Assembly: GCA_916048095.2 (NCBI GenBank)
Contig: OU696578.1
Coordinates: forward strand, 3,036,798-3,100,797
Length of the DNA stretch: 64,000 nt
Direction of reading: 5' to 3'
Origin: Sacculina carcini
Taxonomy: Eukaryota > Arthropoda > Thecostraca > Sacculinidae
In this document: positions 1 through 10,793 of the stretch, in pieces
Layout of the letters: every line of letters starts with the position of its first letter
Numbering within the stretch: the stretch's first letter is position 1
Notes under the pieces: generated by a model
The model's database searches: none
The model's input: only the letters and a program-made list of their open reading frames with translations
What the model was told of the DNA's origin: nothing
Position numbers and translations under genes: made by a program

Positions 1-31
1 GCTCAAAGTTTCGAAGTCTTTATTTCTTTAA

Positions 32-1342
32 GCACTACCACAATGCGGAGTAAAGGGGTTTGCCTCTCTTGACATAAAAAACTTATATGGCACTATTCCA
101 CGCTGCTCAGATGACAACAATAAGGGCCTAGATGAAGTGTTACGTGACTTTTTAATTAACAACAAGTCCAAAGACGATATGTTTCATGATATGGCGGTTG
201 AGGATATTTTTTATTTGGTCAATATGGCCATATCAAATGATGTCGTCATTCAGGGAGCTAAACTCTATAAACAGATCGAAGGATTATCAATGGGCAATCC
301 ACTGGCTCCTCAACTGGCCATCATATTCGCCGACTATTTGGACCAGCAATTTCAAACGGCATTTCATCGGCCACTCAAATACAAGAGATACATCGATGAT
401 ATATTTGTAGCTTGGTATGACGACATTGACACCGCAGTGTTGCTAGCTACCGCCAATTCCATCTCAAATTTTATTGAGTTTACTATTGAGCTGCCGAAGA
501 ATGGCAGACTGGCTTTTTTGGACTGCAACATCAGCTACAACGGTGAACAATTTGTATCTGAGGTATACATGAAGCCTCACCACAGCGGCTCAATCACATC
601 TTGGATGTCTAATGGTCCAAAAAGTGCCAAGTGTGCAATAGCATATGGGGAATTTGTGAGGGCTTCGAGAAGAGCCACTACACCGGCGACACTTCAGACT
701 TCCATTAAGACCATTGAGAACCGATTTAGACAAAATGGCTACCCCGACTATGTGATCAAAAGGAGCAAGAACAAGGCAATTAGAGATATCAGAGTAGACA
801 AGCAAGCTGAAAGCAAGGAAGCCAAATATTTTATCAAACTACCGTATCTGGGTGAGAGCAGTCGCCGACAATGTTATTCCCTCATCAAGAGAACAGGTCT
901 CCAGGGGAAAATACGGGTGTGGTTCGACCCGGGTCGACCGCTGAAGCGGATTTTCGCTCCACCAAGAGAGCGTTTCAGATGCGCACCACAATGTGATACC
1001 TGTGCCACATCCATGAGTCCCGACAGAAAACTATGTTGGAGGAAAAATGTAATTTATAAGATAGTGTGCACGGTATGTGGAAAAATCTACATTGGTGAGA
1101 CCTCGCGACCAGTACGTGTAAGGATCCTGGAACACTCCAACTATAAGCTGGGAGGTCCAATTATAAAGCATTTCATGGAAGAGCATAACAAAATGGAAGT
1201 ATCGATAAAGTGGACAGTTATACACAGCGGAATATTAGACGATGCTACTAGAAGATATGCAGAGGCAGCATACATTCAAGAAAATGACTCCAGCTGCATC
1301 ATGAACGGCTGCAAAGGAATTGAACTTAATTGCAAATTCTGA
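32..1342 (+). CDS. Penelope reverse transcriptase with C-terminal GIY-YIG endonuclease, 5'-truncated
   Basis: The frame is open from 32, just after an in-frame TAA, to a TGA at 1,340-1,342. No convincing start exists; a GTG at 137 opens a 401-residue segment used for the numbering here. Upstream of it lies RT motif A (SLDIKNLY, about 65-90). Motif B is GLSMGNPLAPQ (49-59), motif C YIDD (85-88), followed by an FLD motif (128-130). A Cys cluster (C282, C286, C289, C300) precedes the GIY-YIG nuclease core: IYKI at 306-309, YIG at 318-320, ET, conserved arginines at 324-330, EH at 332-333 and a downstream Glu near 376. In this family the RT primes at a nick made by the nuclease. The N-terminal RT motifs are missing, so this copy is probably inactive although the rest is uninterrupted. 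Confidence 0.9.
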   Translation, partial: ALPQCGVKGFASLDIKNLYGTIPRCSDDNNKGLDEVLRDFLINNKSKDDMFHDMAVEDIFYLVNMAISNDVVIQGAKLYKQIEGLSMGNPLAPQLAIIFADYLDQQFQTAFHRPLKYKRYIDDIFVAWYDDIDTAVLLATANSISNFIEFTIELPKNGRLAFLDCNISYNGEQFVSEVYMKPHHSGSITSWMSNGPKSAKCAIAYGEFVRASRRATTPATLQTSIKTIENRFRQNGYPDYVIKRSKNKAIRDIRVDKQAESKEAKYFIKLPYLGESSRRQCYSLIKRTGLQGKIRVWFDPGRPLKRIFAPPRERFRCAPQCDTCATSMSPDRKLCWRKNVIYKIVCTVCGKIYIGETSRPVRVRILEHSNYKLGGPIIKHFMEEHNKMEVSIKWTVIHSGILDDATRRYAEAAYIQENDSSCIMNGCKGIELNCKF

Positions 1343-1505
1343 TTTAATGGTAATATTTATTGCATGTAATTGTGGATTGTTAGTTATATATAATTTACTT
1401 AAAAGTGTGTCAAAATCATATACGCGTGTCTTAATGTTTATATTCACTTATATCTACTAAATATGTTGTGTTCTTGGCTCGTCTTTTTGATGTATTTTAT
1501 AAAAC

Positions 1506-1544
1506 AGTACTTGATAAAGCCTTGTTGAGGCGAAACGTCGTACT
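1506..1544 (+). ncRNA. Degenerate hammerhead-ribozyme-like motif in PLE 3' region
   Basis: AGTAC (1,506-1,510) can pair with GTACT (1,540-1,544). Between them are TTGATAA, a GCC/GGC stem with a 7-nt loop, then GAAAC and GTC. This order resembles the minimal hammerhead motifs described in Penelope terminal regions: conserved CUGAUGA, stem II, GAAA, and cleavage after GUC. The CUGAUGA box is altered here (TTGATAA), and stem III would be almost absent. Activity is therefore doubtful. The same motif occurs at 25,764-25,802 (minus) and 28,312-28,350 (plus). Confidence 0.4.
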
Positions 1545-1596
1545 AATACATAAATAATTGTGCCCGATGAAGTATACTTTTTTCATCATATATCTA

Positions 1597-4500
1597 TCTA
1601 TATATATAAAAGAGATCCTCTGTCTGTGTGTTTGTCTGTCCCACCCTCCTTGGTCACATTTTCAGCAAGCTGCTCCTCAGTAACCACTTGGTGTACGCGC
1701 CAACAATTTATACCATTACGCTGGAAATTTTCTTGTCTACACGATAGGATAAATTTTAAATTTTAAAAATAAAACCAAAAAAAGTTATCGCGGTGAAAAG
1801 ACAAAATGAACCCTGAAAAATGCGAAAATTTTGGTCAATATTCCTACATCTACTCCTCATAAATTACAAATGGTACAGCCAAACAGATTATACCACTGTG
1901 TAGAGAATTTTCTGTTCTACAAGATAAGTTATAATTCATATCCAAAAATAGAACATAAAAGATGTAAACATGACAAAATTTCAATCTATATTCAAAATTA
2001 TATTTAAACTCCACGCGTCCGATTTTCTATACTTTTTTCTCTATGTATCAAAAACTAATTATCACACATCTAAATAAATAATACCATCATGCTGGGAATT
2101 TTGTTTGCTACAACACGGTATAACTTTTAATTTTCCAAGGTGTATTAAAAAAAAGTTACCGCGGTGTGAAGTCAAAATGACAAAGTCAAAAATGCAAAAT
2201 TAGCACTGAAAAACGCGAATATTTTGGTCAATATTCCGCTATCTATTCCTCATAAACCAGCAATGGTAAAGCTATAAAAATTATACCATTGTGTAGATAA
2301 TTGTGTGTTCTACAAGAAAAGTTATAATTTATACCCACAAATGATACAAAAATGTGTAAAATTCGCAAAATTTTCAAATACATCCAAAATTACACTTGAT
2401 CACCGGGCGCCTAAATTAATTAATTTTTCTACCTATTTCTCAGGAACTATTTGTCACACATTAAAATAAATTATATCATCGTGCTGGAAATTGTATTTTT
2501 TAAAATGCGGTATAATTCTTAATTTTCCAAAGTGTATCTGAAGGAAGTGACGGCGGTGTAAAGTCAAAAGAACATATTGCCAATTTGACAGCTATTATGC
2601 GCACTTGCGATTACACAGGAATATACTACTGTGTAGAGAATTTTGTGTTCTACAAGAAAAGGTATAATTTATACCCACAAATGATACAAAAAACGTGTAA
2701 AATTGGCAAAATTCTTAAATACATCCAAATTTACACTTGAACACCGGGCGACTAAAATTGATTCATTTTTCTACTATTTCTCAGTAACTATTTGTTACAT
2801 ATAAAAATAAATTATACCATCGTGCTAAAAATCTTTTTTTCTACAATACGGTATAATTTGTAATTTTCCAAAGTGTATCTGAAGGAAGTTACGGCGGTGT
2901 AAATTCAAAAGGACATATTGCCAATTTGACAGCTATTATGCGCACTTGCGATTACACAGGAATATACTACTGTGTAGATAATTTTGTGTTATACAAGATA
3001 AGTTATAATTTATACACACAAATGATACAAAAAACGTGTAAAATTGGCAAAATTCTCAAATTCATCCAAAATTGCACTTGAACACCGGGCGACTAAAATT
3101 TATTCATTTTTTACGTATTTCTCAGTAACTATTTGCTACACATAAAAATAAATTATACCATCGTGCTAGAAATCTTGTTTTCTACAATACGGTATCATTT
3201 GTAATTTTCCAAAGTGTATCTGAAGGAAGTTACGGCGGTGTAAATTCAAAAGCACATATTACCAATTTGACAGCTATTATGAGCACTTGCGATTACACAG
3301 GAATATACACCGATTAAATTTCACTGAAGCCCAATCACAATTAAGAATGCATCATATTAGCTCCAAGCATGGATGGTGTGGTTTTATTGGGTACAGTTTA
3401 ATTAATGCTACACTATACTGAATAGAAAGGCTTTATTGTCCTCAATATTACTGGGAACAAAACTACAGTAGTAAATACTACTGGGAACAAAACTACAGTA
3501 GTAAATACTACTGGGAACAAAACTACAGTAGTAAATACTACTGGGAACAAAACTACAGTAGTAAATACTACTGGGAACAAAGTTAACTACTGAATTTTAC
3601 TGTATAATTTAATTGGCTTAATTTCAAGTTGCATAAGCTTAAGTTGCATAAGGATATGGGTTGTATTATCATACAATGCCAACTATATGAATATGCTGTT
3701 TTAGCGGACGCATAAATCTGGAATTATAGAGATGACAGCAGGTTTCATAGTTTTGATAGTGTTACACTTCTGAATTACTACACACGAAGAACGGGTGTGA
3801 ATTTGAGCAGTGTTGAGGGAAAAAACTTCGTCAATAATTAAAACAAGAATTTACAAATATGTATTTTTCTATTGGATCAGCTTTTTGCTTTTGGATTCAT
3901 TATATTTTATTTATAGTCCCGCACGACGGGCGGGTTTAAATACGAGGCTGTTCGAGGGAAAATATTTTGTCGCATCTAAAATAAAAACATTCATATTTAG
4001 ACTTTTCTATTGTTTAAGAATTTTTAGGGGTTTACTTTTTCTTTTTTAATTTCTGATCGTTTTTTATTAATTCAATATTCATTATACTTTATTTATTGTT
4101 CTGCTCAACGGGCGGGTTTTAATGATAGATGGTGATGTTGAGTTATAAATATATTTTGAAAACAGTATGATAAAAAATTAGTCATTTTTCATTGTTTTGT
4201 GTCTGAGTTCTGAATCATTCAGCACGACGGGCAGGTTTAAATATGAGGCGGTTTAGGCAAACTATTTTGTCAAAATAATATAAAAATATAGAAATTTAGA
4301 CTTTTTATGGGTTTGCTCTTTTCTTTATTAATTCATATTTATTTTCTCTTATAAATTGAATAAAAATTTAATGGTATAAATTGTTTCGCACGACGGGCCG
4401 GTTTATATGCTAGAATTTCCATTGTTTGTTGTGTTTTTGTTCTGAATTATTCCGCACGACGGGCAGGCTCAAATATGAGGCGGATTGAGGGATAATATTT

Positions 4501-4657
4501 TGTCAAATTTAAATTTAAAATATTGACATTTTGAGTTTTTTATTGGTGAACGTATATACAGGTTAAATTTTAGCTTTTTTATTTGTATTCAGTTTATTTT
4601 ATGGATTGAATATGAATTTTACTTTATGAATTGTTCCGCACGACGGGCGGGCTCAAA
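1597..4657 (+). mobile_element. Helitron-like unit P1 (plus strand, head type I)
   Basis: The head starts TCTATATATATAAAAG at 1,597, followed by the AGAG-ATC-CTCT mini-palindrome and a GTCT-rich stretch to about 1,640. A non-coding tandem array follows; its conserved GTTACGGCGGTG box recurs near 1,783, 2,156, 2,546, 2,888 and 3,228, giving periods of about 373, 390, 342 and 340. A 140-bp spacer and a 30-bp minisatellite come next. The tail (3,900-4,657) holds the 15-bp palindrome at about 3,925, 4,107, 4,222, 4,387, 4,453 and 4,635. No protein-coding frame of element origin is visible. A second copy is at 28,403-31,493. Confidence 0.75.
3451..3581 (+). repeat. 30-bp minisatellite inside Helitron P1
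   Basis: There are four complete 30-bp units, each starting CTGGGAACAAAACTACAGTA (3,451, 3,481, 3,511, 3,541), and a partial fifth that diverges after CTGGGAACAAAG. The duplicate at 30,257 has five full units, which accounts for a 30-bp shift between the two long copies. Other elements hold a single degenerate unit at this place (ACTTTGTTCCCAGTAGCA on their opposite strand), so the expansion is particular to the P1 lineage. Confidence 0.95.
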
Positions 4658-4687
4658 TCTATATATATAGATTATTATATAGATTAT

Positions 4688-4718
<31 letters not shown>

Positions 4719-5164
4719 AATATAAAAGAAATTATCTGTCTGTCTGTGTACGTGTATGCTTGAATATGAGGTGACCTAACTGCGCGGGCTCAATGGTATA
4801 GATCAGGGCCTTGAAACGTAAACGAAGCGATGGATCATGTTTATGAGATAATATTGTCCCGGGGGCATCAACTGTAGACAATAGAACGTGTAATTTCACC
4901 GTGTAAAACGAGTTCATATACAAAACTAACGGATTTGACTTCAAGGTCCAGAACGGATCGTGTTTGAGTTCTGAATTATTCCGCACGTCGGGCGGGTTTA
5001 AATATGAGGCGGGCTGAGGGAAAATATTTTGTCCAAATAAAATAAAAAATAATGAAATTTAGACTTTTCGATTGATTTAGGTTTTTATGAGTTTGCCATA
5101 TATATTTTTTAATTTGCAATATTTTTATGAATTTTTCCGCACAACGGGCGGGTTTTAATGCTAG
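4658..5164 (+). mobile_element. Short Helitron-like element S1
   Basis: The element begins TCTATATATATAG after an A and ends ...GGGTTTTAATG-CTAG (CTAG 5,161-5,164) before a T, matching the Helitron rule of insertion between A and T. The head contains (TA)n, then AAGAAATTATCTGTCTGTC near 4,722-4,742, unlike the large units. The body has about 300 bp shared by all S copies, a palindrome at about 4,980 and the terminal hairpin CCGCACAACGGGCGG at about 5,137-5,151. It has no 340-bp array. The next head starts exactly at 5,165. Confidence 0.75.
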
Positions 5165-7741
5165 TCTATATATATAAAAGAGATCCTCTGTGTGTCTGTG
5201 TGTGTGTCTGTGTGTGTGTTCGACCCTCCTTGGTCCATTTTCTATCAGCTATTATTCGGCCACCACTCAGCCTACCCGCTAACAATTTATACCATCACGT
5301 TGGAAATCTTCTTTTCTACACTTCAGATTAAATTTTAAATTTCAAAAATTGAATCAAAAAAAGTTATAGCGGTGAAAAGACAAAATGAACCCTGAAAAAT
5401 GCGAAAATTTTGGTCAATATTCCTATATCTACTCCTCATAAACCAGAAATGGTACAGCCAAACAGATTATACCACTGTGTAGAAAATATTCTGTTCTACG
5501 CGATAGGCTATAATTAATATCCAAAAATTAAATATAAAATATATAAAAATGACAAAATTTCAGTCTACATTCAAAATTATATTTAAGCTCGACGCGTCCG
5601 ATTTTCTGTACTTTTTTCTCTATTTCTCTACAACTAAACATCACACATCTAAATAAATATTACCATCATGCTGGGAATTTTGTTTTCTACAGCACGGTAT
5701 AAATTTTAACTTTCCAGAGCGTATTAAGAAAAAGTTACGGCGGTGTGAAGTCAAAATGACAAAGTCAAAAAGGCACTGAAAAACGCGAATATTTTGGTCA
5801 ATATTCCGCTATCTATTCCTCTTAAACCAGCAGAGTTACAGTTATAAAAATTATACTATTGTGTATAAAATTTTGTGTTCTACAAGAAACGCTATAATTT
5901 ATACCCACAAATGATACAAAAAACGTGTAAAATTGGAAAAATTCTCAAATACATCCAAAATTACACTTGAACACCGTGCGACTAAAATTAATTCATTTTT
6001 CTACCTATTTCTCAAGAAATATTTGTTACACATAAAAATAAATTATACCATTGTGCTGAAAAGTTTGTTTTCTACAATACGGTATAATTCTTAATTTTCC
6101 AAAGTGTATCTGAAGGACGTTACGGCGGTGTAAAGTCAAATGGACATATTGCCAATTTGACAGCTATTATGCGCACTTGCGATTACACAGGAATATACTA
6201 CTGTGTAGAGAATTTTGTGTTCTACAAGAAAATGTATAATTTATACCCACAAATGATACAAAAAACGTGTAAAATTGGCAAAATTCTCAAATACATCCAA
6301 AATTACACTTGAACACCGGGTGACCCAAATTAATTCATTTTTCTACCCATTTCTCAGGAACTGTTTGTCATACATTAAAATTAATTATACCATCGTGCTA
6401 GAAATTTCGTTTTCTACAATACGGTATAATTTTTAATTTTCCAAAGTGTATCTGAAGGAAGTTACGGCGGTGTAAAGTCAAATTGTCATGTTGCCAATTT
6501 GACAGCTATTATGCGCACTTGCGATTACACATGAATATACACTGATATAATTTCACTGAAGTCCAATCATAATTTACGCACTTGCGATTACACAGGAATA
6601 TACTACTGTGTAGATAATTTTGTGTTCTACAAGATAAGCTATAATTTATACCCACAAATGATACACAAAACGTGTAAAATTGGCAAAATTCTCAAATACA
6701 TCCAAAATTTCACTTGAACACCGGCCGAATAAAATTAATTAATTTTTCTACTATTTCTCAGTAACTATTTGTTAAACATAAAAATAAATTATACCATCGT
6801 GCTAGAAATCTTGTTTTCTACAATACGGTATAATTTGTAATTTTACAAAGTGTATCTGAAGGAAGTTACGGCGGTGTAAAGTCAAATTATCATGTTGCCA
6901 ATTTGACAGCTATTATGCGCACTTGCGATTACACAGGAATATACACCGATTAAATTTCACTGAAGCCCAATCACAATTAAGAATTCATCATATTATCTCC
7001 AAGCATGGATGGTGTGGTTTTATTGCGTACAGTTTAATTAATGCTACACTATACTGAATATAAAGGCTTTATTGTCCTCAATAACGGAATATACTACTGT
7101 GTAGAAAATTTTGTGTTCTACAAGAAAAGGTATAATTTATACCCACAAATGATACAAAAAACGTGTAAAATTGGCAAAATTCTCAAATACATCCAAAATT
7201 ACACTTGAGCACCGGGTGACTAAATTTTATTCATTTTTCTACCTATTTCTCAAAAACTAATTGTGACACATTAAAATGAATTATACCATCGTGCTAGAAA
7301 TTTTGGTTTCTACAATACGGTATAATTCTTAAATATCCAAAGTGTATCTGAAGGAAGTTACGGCGGTGTAAAGTCAAAATGTCATGTTGCCAATTTGACA
7401 GCTATTATGCGCACTGGCGATTACACATGAATATACACTGATTTAATTTCACTGAAGTCTAATCACAATTGACGCACTTGCGATTACTCAGGAACATACT
7501 ACTGTGTAGAGAATTTTGTGTTCTACAAGATAAGCTATAATTTATACCCACAAATGATAAAAAAACGTGTAAAATTGGCAAAATTCTCAAATCCATCCAA
7601 AATTACACTTGAACACCGGGCGACTAAAATTAATTCATTTTTCTACCTATTTCTCAGGAACTATTTGTTACACATAAAAATAAATTATACCATCGTGCTA
7701 GAAATTTTGTTTTCTACAACACGGTATTATTCTTAATTTTC
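5165..7741 (+). mobile_element. Helitron-like unit P2 (plus strand, head type II), 3'-truncated
   Basis: The head TCTATATATATAAAAG at 5,165 follows the CTAG of S1 directly. The microsatellite is GTGT/GTCT mixed. Type II heads read ...TATCAGCTATTATTCGGCC... where type I has GCAAGCTGCT. The rest is the 340-bp array with boxes near 5,738, 6,119, 6,460, 6,862 and 7,357; some units carry an extra segment copied from the array-flanking spacer. The unit ends inside a repeat at about 7,741, where retrotransposon pol begins. The palindromic tail and CTAG are missing. The second copy is 32,019-34,608. Confidence 0.7.
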
Positions 7742-8614
7742 AAAGAAATGTTCAAAGTGAAGTTGTGAGTCACTCACACACTCGTCAGACGCATGATGCG
7801 GGTCTCTCCATGGGTACTTATACGTACGGCAGCACGGAGCTGTTTCGTCGTTGATGTCTTCTCGAGGTGAAAAATTAAGCCAAAATACAGCCATCAGAGG
7901 AGATATACCGGCCGGTTCGGCTGTCCGCTTCACAGCTCGGTGACTTCTTTCAGCTATTCCGTTGCCAGACGGTCTATAGGCAGCTCGATAAATACGACGA
8001 ACAGACCAGCTGCGACACACGTCAGCGACTTGACCAGAACGGAACGATGCACTGTTATCCAATAAAATCTCTCTAATTGGTCCACGCTCTCTACATAACT
8101 CGTCAATCAACTTGGCAATAGTTGACGCATTATCGGAAGTTATTTCTTTCTACACCATGAATCTACTCGGGCCACTATCAATCATCGTAAAGTAACTTCT
8201 TCCGCGGTAATGTGTAACATCCATAGCGACGCGAACCCAATTCTCGTTCACTGATAACGAATTATCATCAGTTTCAGCGTAAAATACCGGCGCTGGATCA
8301 ACACTCAGACACTTTGAGCAATATTTAACACACCGAAAAACTTCTGCACGAGTCACTATTAGATCAACGTTTCTGGCTAACGCCAATGTGCGATTTACAC
8401 CAAGATGGTGACGAGCGTGTGATTGTTCAATGTTCAAAAAACAGGTTGATAAGGGTTTTATCCAACGATTGGGCACTCTGGTAAGTGCATCAGATTTGTT
8501 ATCTTGGGATGACACTAGCTCCACCCGTATCTTCAAGTGAAACTTTTCTATCATCATTTCGAAGAAAGTCAAGCGACGACGAATTATCATCTCAGCATTG
8601 CTCGTGCTTCTCAC
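7733..8614 (-). pseudogene. LTR-retrotransposon pol fragment: RNase H end, zinc finger and integrase
   Basis: Read on the minus strand, the segment holds the end of RNase H (SSQDNKSDALTRVP), an H2C2-type zinc-binding stretch (HARHH... CVKYCSKC), and an integrase core with the first Asp in VAMDVTH, the second in LLDNSASF and Glu in NGIAER, 35 residues after the second Asp (D,D-35-E). An in-frame TAG at 8,150-8,152 splits the integrase where relatives usually have Trp. The C-terminal part is cut off at about 7,742, where Helitron P2 sequence starts, so the last codons are not pol. The RT-RNase H-integrase order fits Ty3/gypsy-type elements; no clade is assigned. It is non-functional. Confidence 0.85.
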
Positions 8615-8627
8615 CTGGCGACTACCT

Positions 8628-9639
8628 TCAATTGTCTATTTCAGCCAGTTCTTTGTCGTCACAGAATCGGTATATATGGAATCGGTATAATTCTTCCAGG
8701 CACCATTTCAACGACGCGTTGACACCTCGAAGCACTGCGTCGAGTTCGGCAACGTTGATGTGATGCGAGTCACTCACTTTACGCAGCCAGCTAAAAACCT
8801 CAACAATTTCTCCATCGATTTCAATTGCAACCCCGAACGCCAAACTACTCGCGTCACATCACACTGCTCCAACTTTAGTACTTGGAACATGCCACACGCC
8901 TTTAACAGGATCGTCAGAGTGTACGCGCTCCAACACGTATCGTAACATTGATGCACACTGTTCTCCTGCATAATCCGAACATTTGGTGCCATCACAAGCC
9001 CTTTTCAAATAACTGCAGGCCACCCGCAGCCAATTCGCCACCGGGTAATGACCAATCAATTTTCCGCAGATAGAAAACACTTCGCGTTTATTGATGTTTT
9101 CTGCAACAGTTGCTGGGATCTTATTCCCACGTGAAAATCTCAATTTGTTATTCACAACTTCCAATTGTAACCCAAGTACTTTTTGGCCGTTCAGCTGTTG
9201 CGGTTGTTTCGCGACCAAACCATATATGCTTAGATGTTCCAGCACGTTCATGGCGGCCACTATATCTTCGTTGACTATTTATTACTTCGTTGACTTTATT
9301 GACTATTATGTCGTCAATGTAGTTGTCGCAAGCAGCATTCATTCTCACGTCGACCGACAGTATCTTCTTGATAATATTGGTCATTATCTTTGGTGCGCAG
9401 TATAAGCCGAAGCCCATCCTAGTCAGATAGTAATACTTGCCGTTATGCTTGACACATTGATACTCCCAGAGCGATTCCTCGACAAATATTTGCAAATATG
9501 CAGATTTGAGGTCCACTATTGCAAGTTTCCCACACATACGCCGCCACTTCCGCAACGTTTCGCCACACACAGCCACATCACTACCGGGCTGACTCTCCAC
9601 ATAGTAATTCAACTGAAGAAAATCCAATACCGGGCGCAC
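8628..9639 (-). pseudogene. LTR-retrotransposon pol fragment: reverse transcriptase and RNase H
   Basis: The RT palm starts at RPVLDF (9,637), with motif A as IVDLKSAYLQI, a TRMGFGLYCAPKIM stretch, and the catalytic YIDD at 9,310-9,321. A 19-bp direct duplication (11-bp repeats at 9,266-9,276 and 9,285-9,295) shifts the frame. The connection region continues in the new frame (9,260 to 8,862) to an in-frame TGA at 8,859-8,861, then RNase H (CDASSLAFGVAIEIDGE, NVAELDAV). A second frameshift lies near 8,628-8,640. Upstream RT motifs are out of frame or absent, and no LTR, gag or protease is recognised. Identical lesions occur in the copy at 35,495-36,506, so decay preceded duplication. Confidence 0.85.
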
Positions 9640-10158
9640 TTTGTCCTTATTTCTTTGAACAACTCACAAACTACAAACTTCACAAAGTGAGTGCGATCAA
9701 AGGGTGCATCATCCAGGTCCGTTGTCAGTTGGACAGCGCGTGTGGGTGAAACCGCCTGATGCGAGATGCACTACACATTGGAATCATGGTCGTGTGACCG
9801 GAATCAATTCGACACAAAGCGTCGACATCAATGGCATCCTTTTGTTTATAACTGTGGTGTGAATTTGCATGTATTGTACGTTGAGCTGCCCCGTAAATAA
9901 CTGGGTCTCGATCTGCCTATGAGAGCGTATAGTGTATGAGTGTATGTGCGTGTGCGTTTGCTTGTGTGGTGTGTAGCCTTGACCGGCGCGAGGACAGTCG
10001 TGTAGCGCGAAGGGCGCGGTGTGCGTGGCGGAATTTGATCGTGTGGCATATATCGAAGTTGTGTTCGACTTTCTGGGTTGAGAGTGCATTTTGTGGACAG
10101 TGTGTTCCTTGTGCAGTATTGATTCCATTGTTATTCTATATATATATATATATATATA
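9640..10158. other. Unassigned segment between pol and minus-strand Helitron array
   Basis: This is comparatively GC-rich, non-Helitron DNA. The part nearest pol (to about 9,760) has pol-like codons in shifted frames on the minus strand and is probably the decayed upstream part of the retroelement. From 9,780 to 10,140 I recognise nothing; frames of 99-114 codons are open on both strands, but none has a recognisable domain. It ends in (TA)n (10,139-10,158) abutting the CTAG end of S2. Confidence 0.5.
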
Positions 10159-10373
10159 CTAGCATTAAAACCCGCCCGTTGTGCGGAGCAATTCATAACA
10201 TGAATAACTGCCCGCGGGACATTTTTATTTCATAAAAATGAGCCATCGCTTCGTTTGCGTTTGAAGCCCCTGATCATTGAACCAGCGAACCATGAACCAG
10301 CGCAATTATGTCACCTCATATTCAAGCATACATACATAGACAGACAGATAATTTCTTCTTTATGTATATATAT
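10159..10373 (-). mobile_element. Short Helitron-like element S2, internally deleted
   Basis: The 3' end CTAG lies at 10,159-10,162, followed (plus-strand reading) by CATTAAAACCCGCCCGTTGTGCGG. The S-type head, with AGACAGATAATTTC, lies at 10,341-10,373. The body is only about 215 bp, with the central palindrome region missing compared with S3. Copy at 37,022-37,236. Confidence 0.65.
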
Positions 10374-10793
10374 AGCATTAAAACCGCATTAAAACCCGCC
10401 CGTTGTGCGGAACAATTCATAAAAATATTGCAAATTAAAAATAAATAAGGCCAACTCATGAAGACCTTAATCAATTAAAAAGTCTAAATTTCATTATTTT
10501 TAATTTTATTTTGACAAAATATTTTCACTCAACCCGCCTCATATTTAAACCCGCCCGACGTGAGGAATAATTCAGAACTCGAACACCATCCGTTCTGGTT
10601 CTTGAAGTCAAATCCATTAGTTTTGTATATGAATTCATTCTATACGGTGAAATTGAACGTTTTATTGCTACCCGCGGGACATTTTTATTGCATAAAAATG
10701 AGCCATGAACCATGAACCAGCGCAATTATGTCACCTCATATTCAAGCATACATACACAGACAGACAGATAATTTCTTCTTTATGTATATATAT
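10374..10793 (-). mobile_element. Short Helitron-like element S3
   Basis: The tail starts near 10,375, with a small duplication of GCATTAAAAC. A terminal-type palindrome is at about 10,397 and an internal one at about 10,548. The S-type head is at 10,760-10,793, fused to the next tail through (TA)n without a clean CTAG. It sits head to tail with S2 and M1. Copies: 37,237-37,656 and two related units at 57,840-58,751. Confidence 0.65.

Larger units (their letters stand above)
1..1594 (+). mobile_element. Penelope-like retroelement copy 1, 5'-truncated
   Basis: This element carries one reverse transcriptase/GIY-YIG reading frame followed by about 250 bp of AT-rich 3' sequence. It is the reverse complement of 25,714-27,307, and base 1 pairs with 27,307, so the left edge may be the true truncation point or just the window edge. 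The 5' half of a normal Penelope ORF is missing, because an in-frame TAA at 29-31 precedes the first RT residues. The 3' end at about 1,594 abuts the 5' head of Helitron P1. From 571 onward the sequence recurs at 27,378. The classification rests on the combined RT and GIY-YIG motifs and is secure. The exact ends are inferred. Confidence 0.9.
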
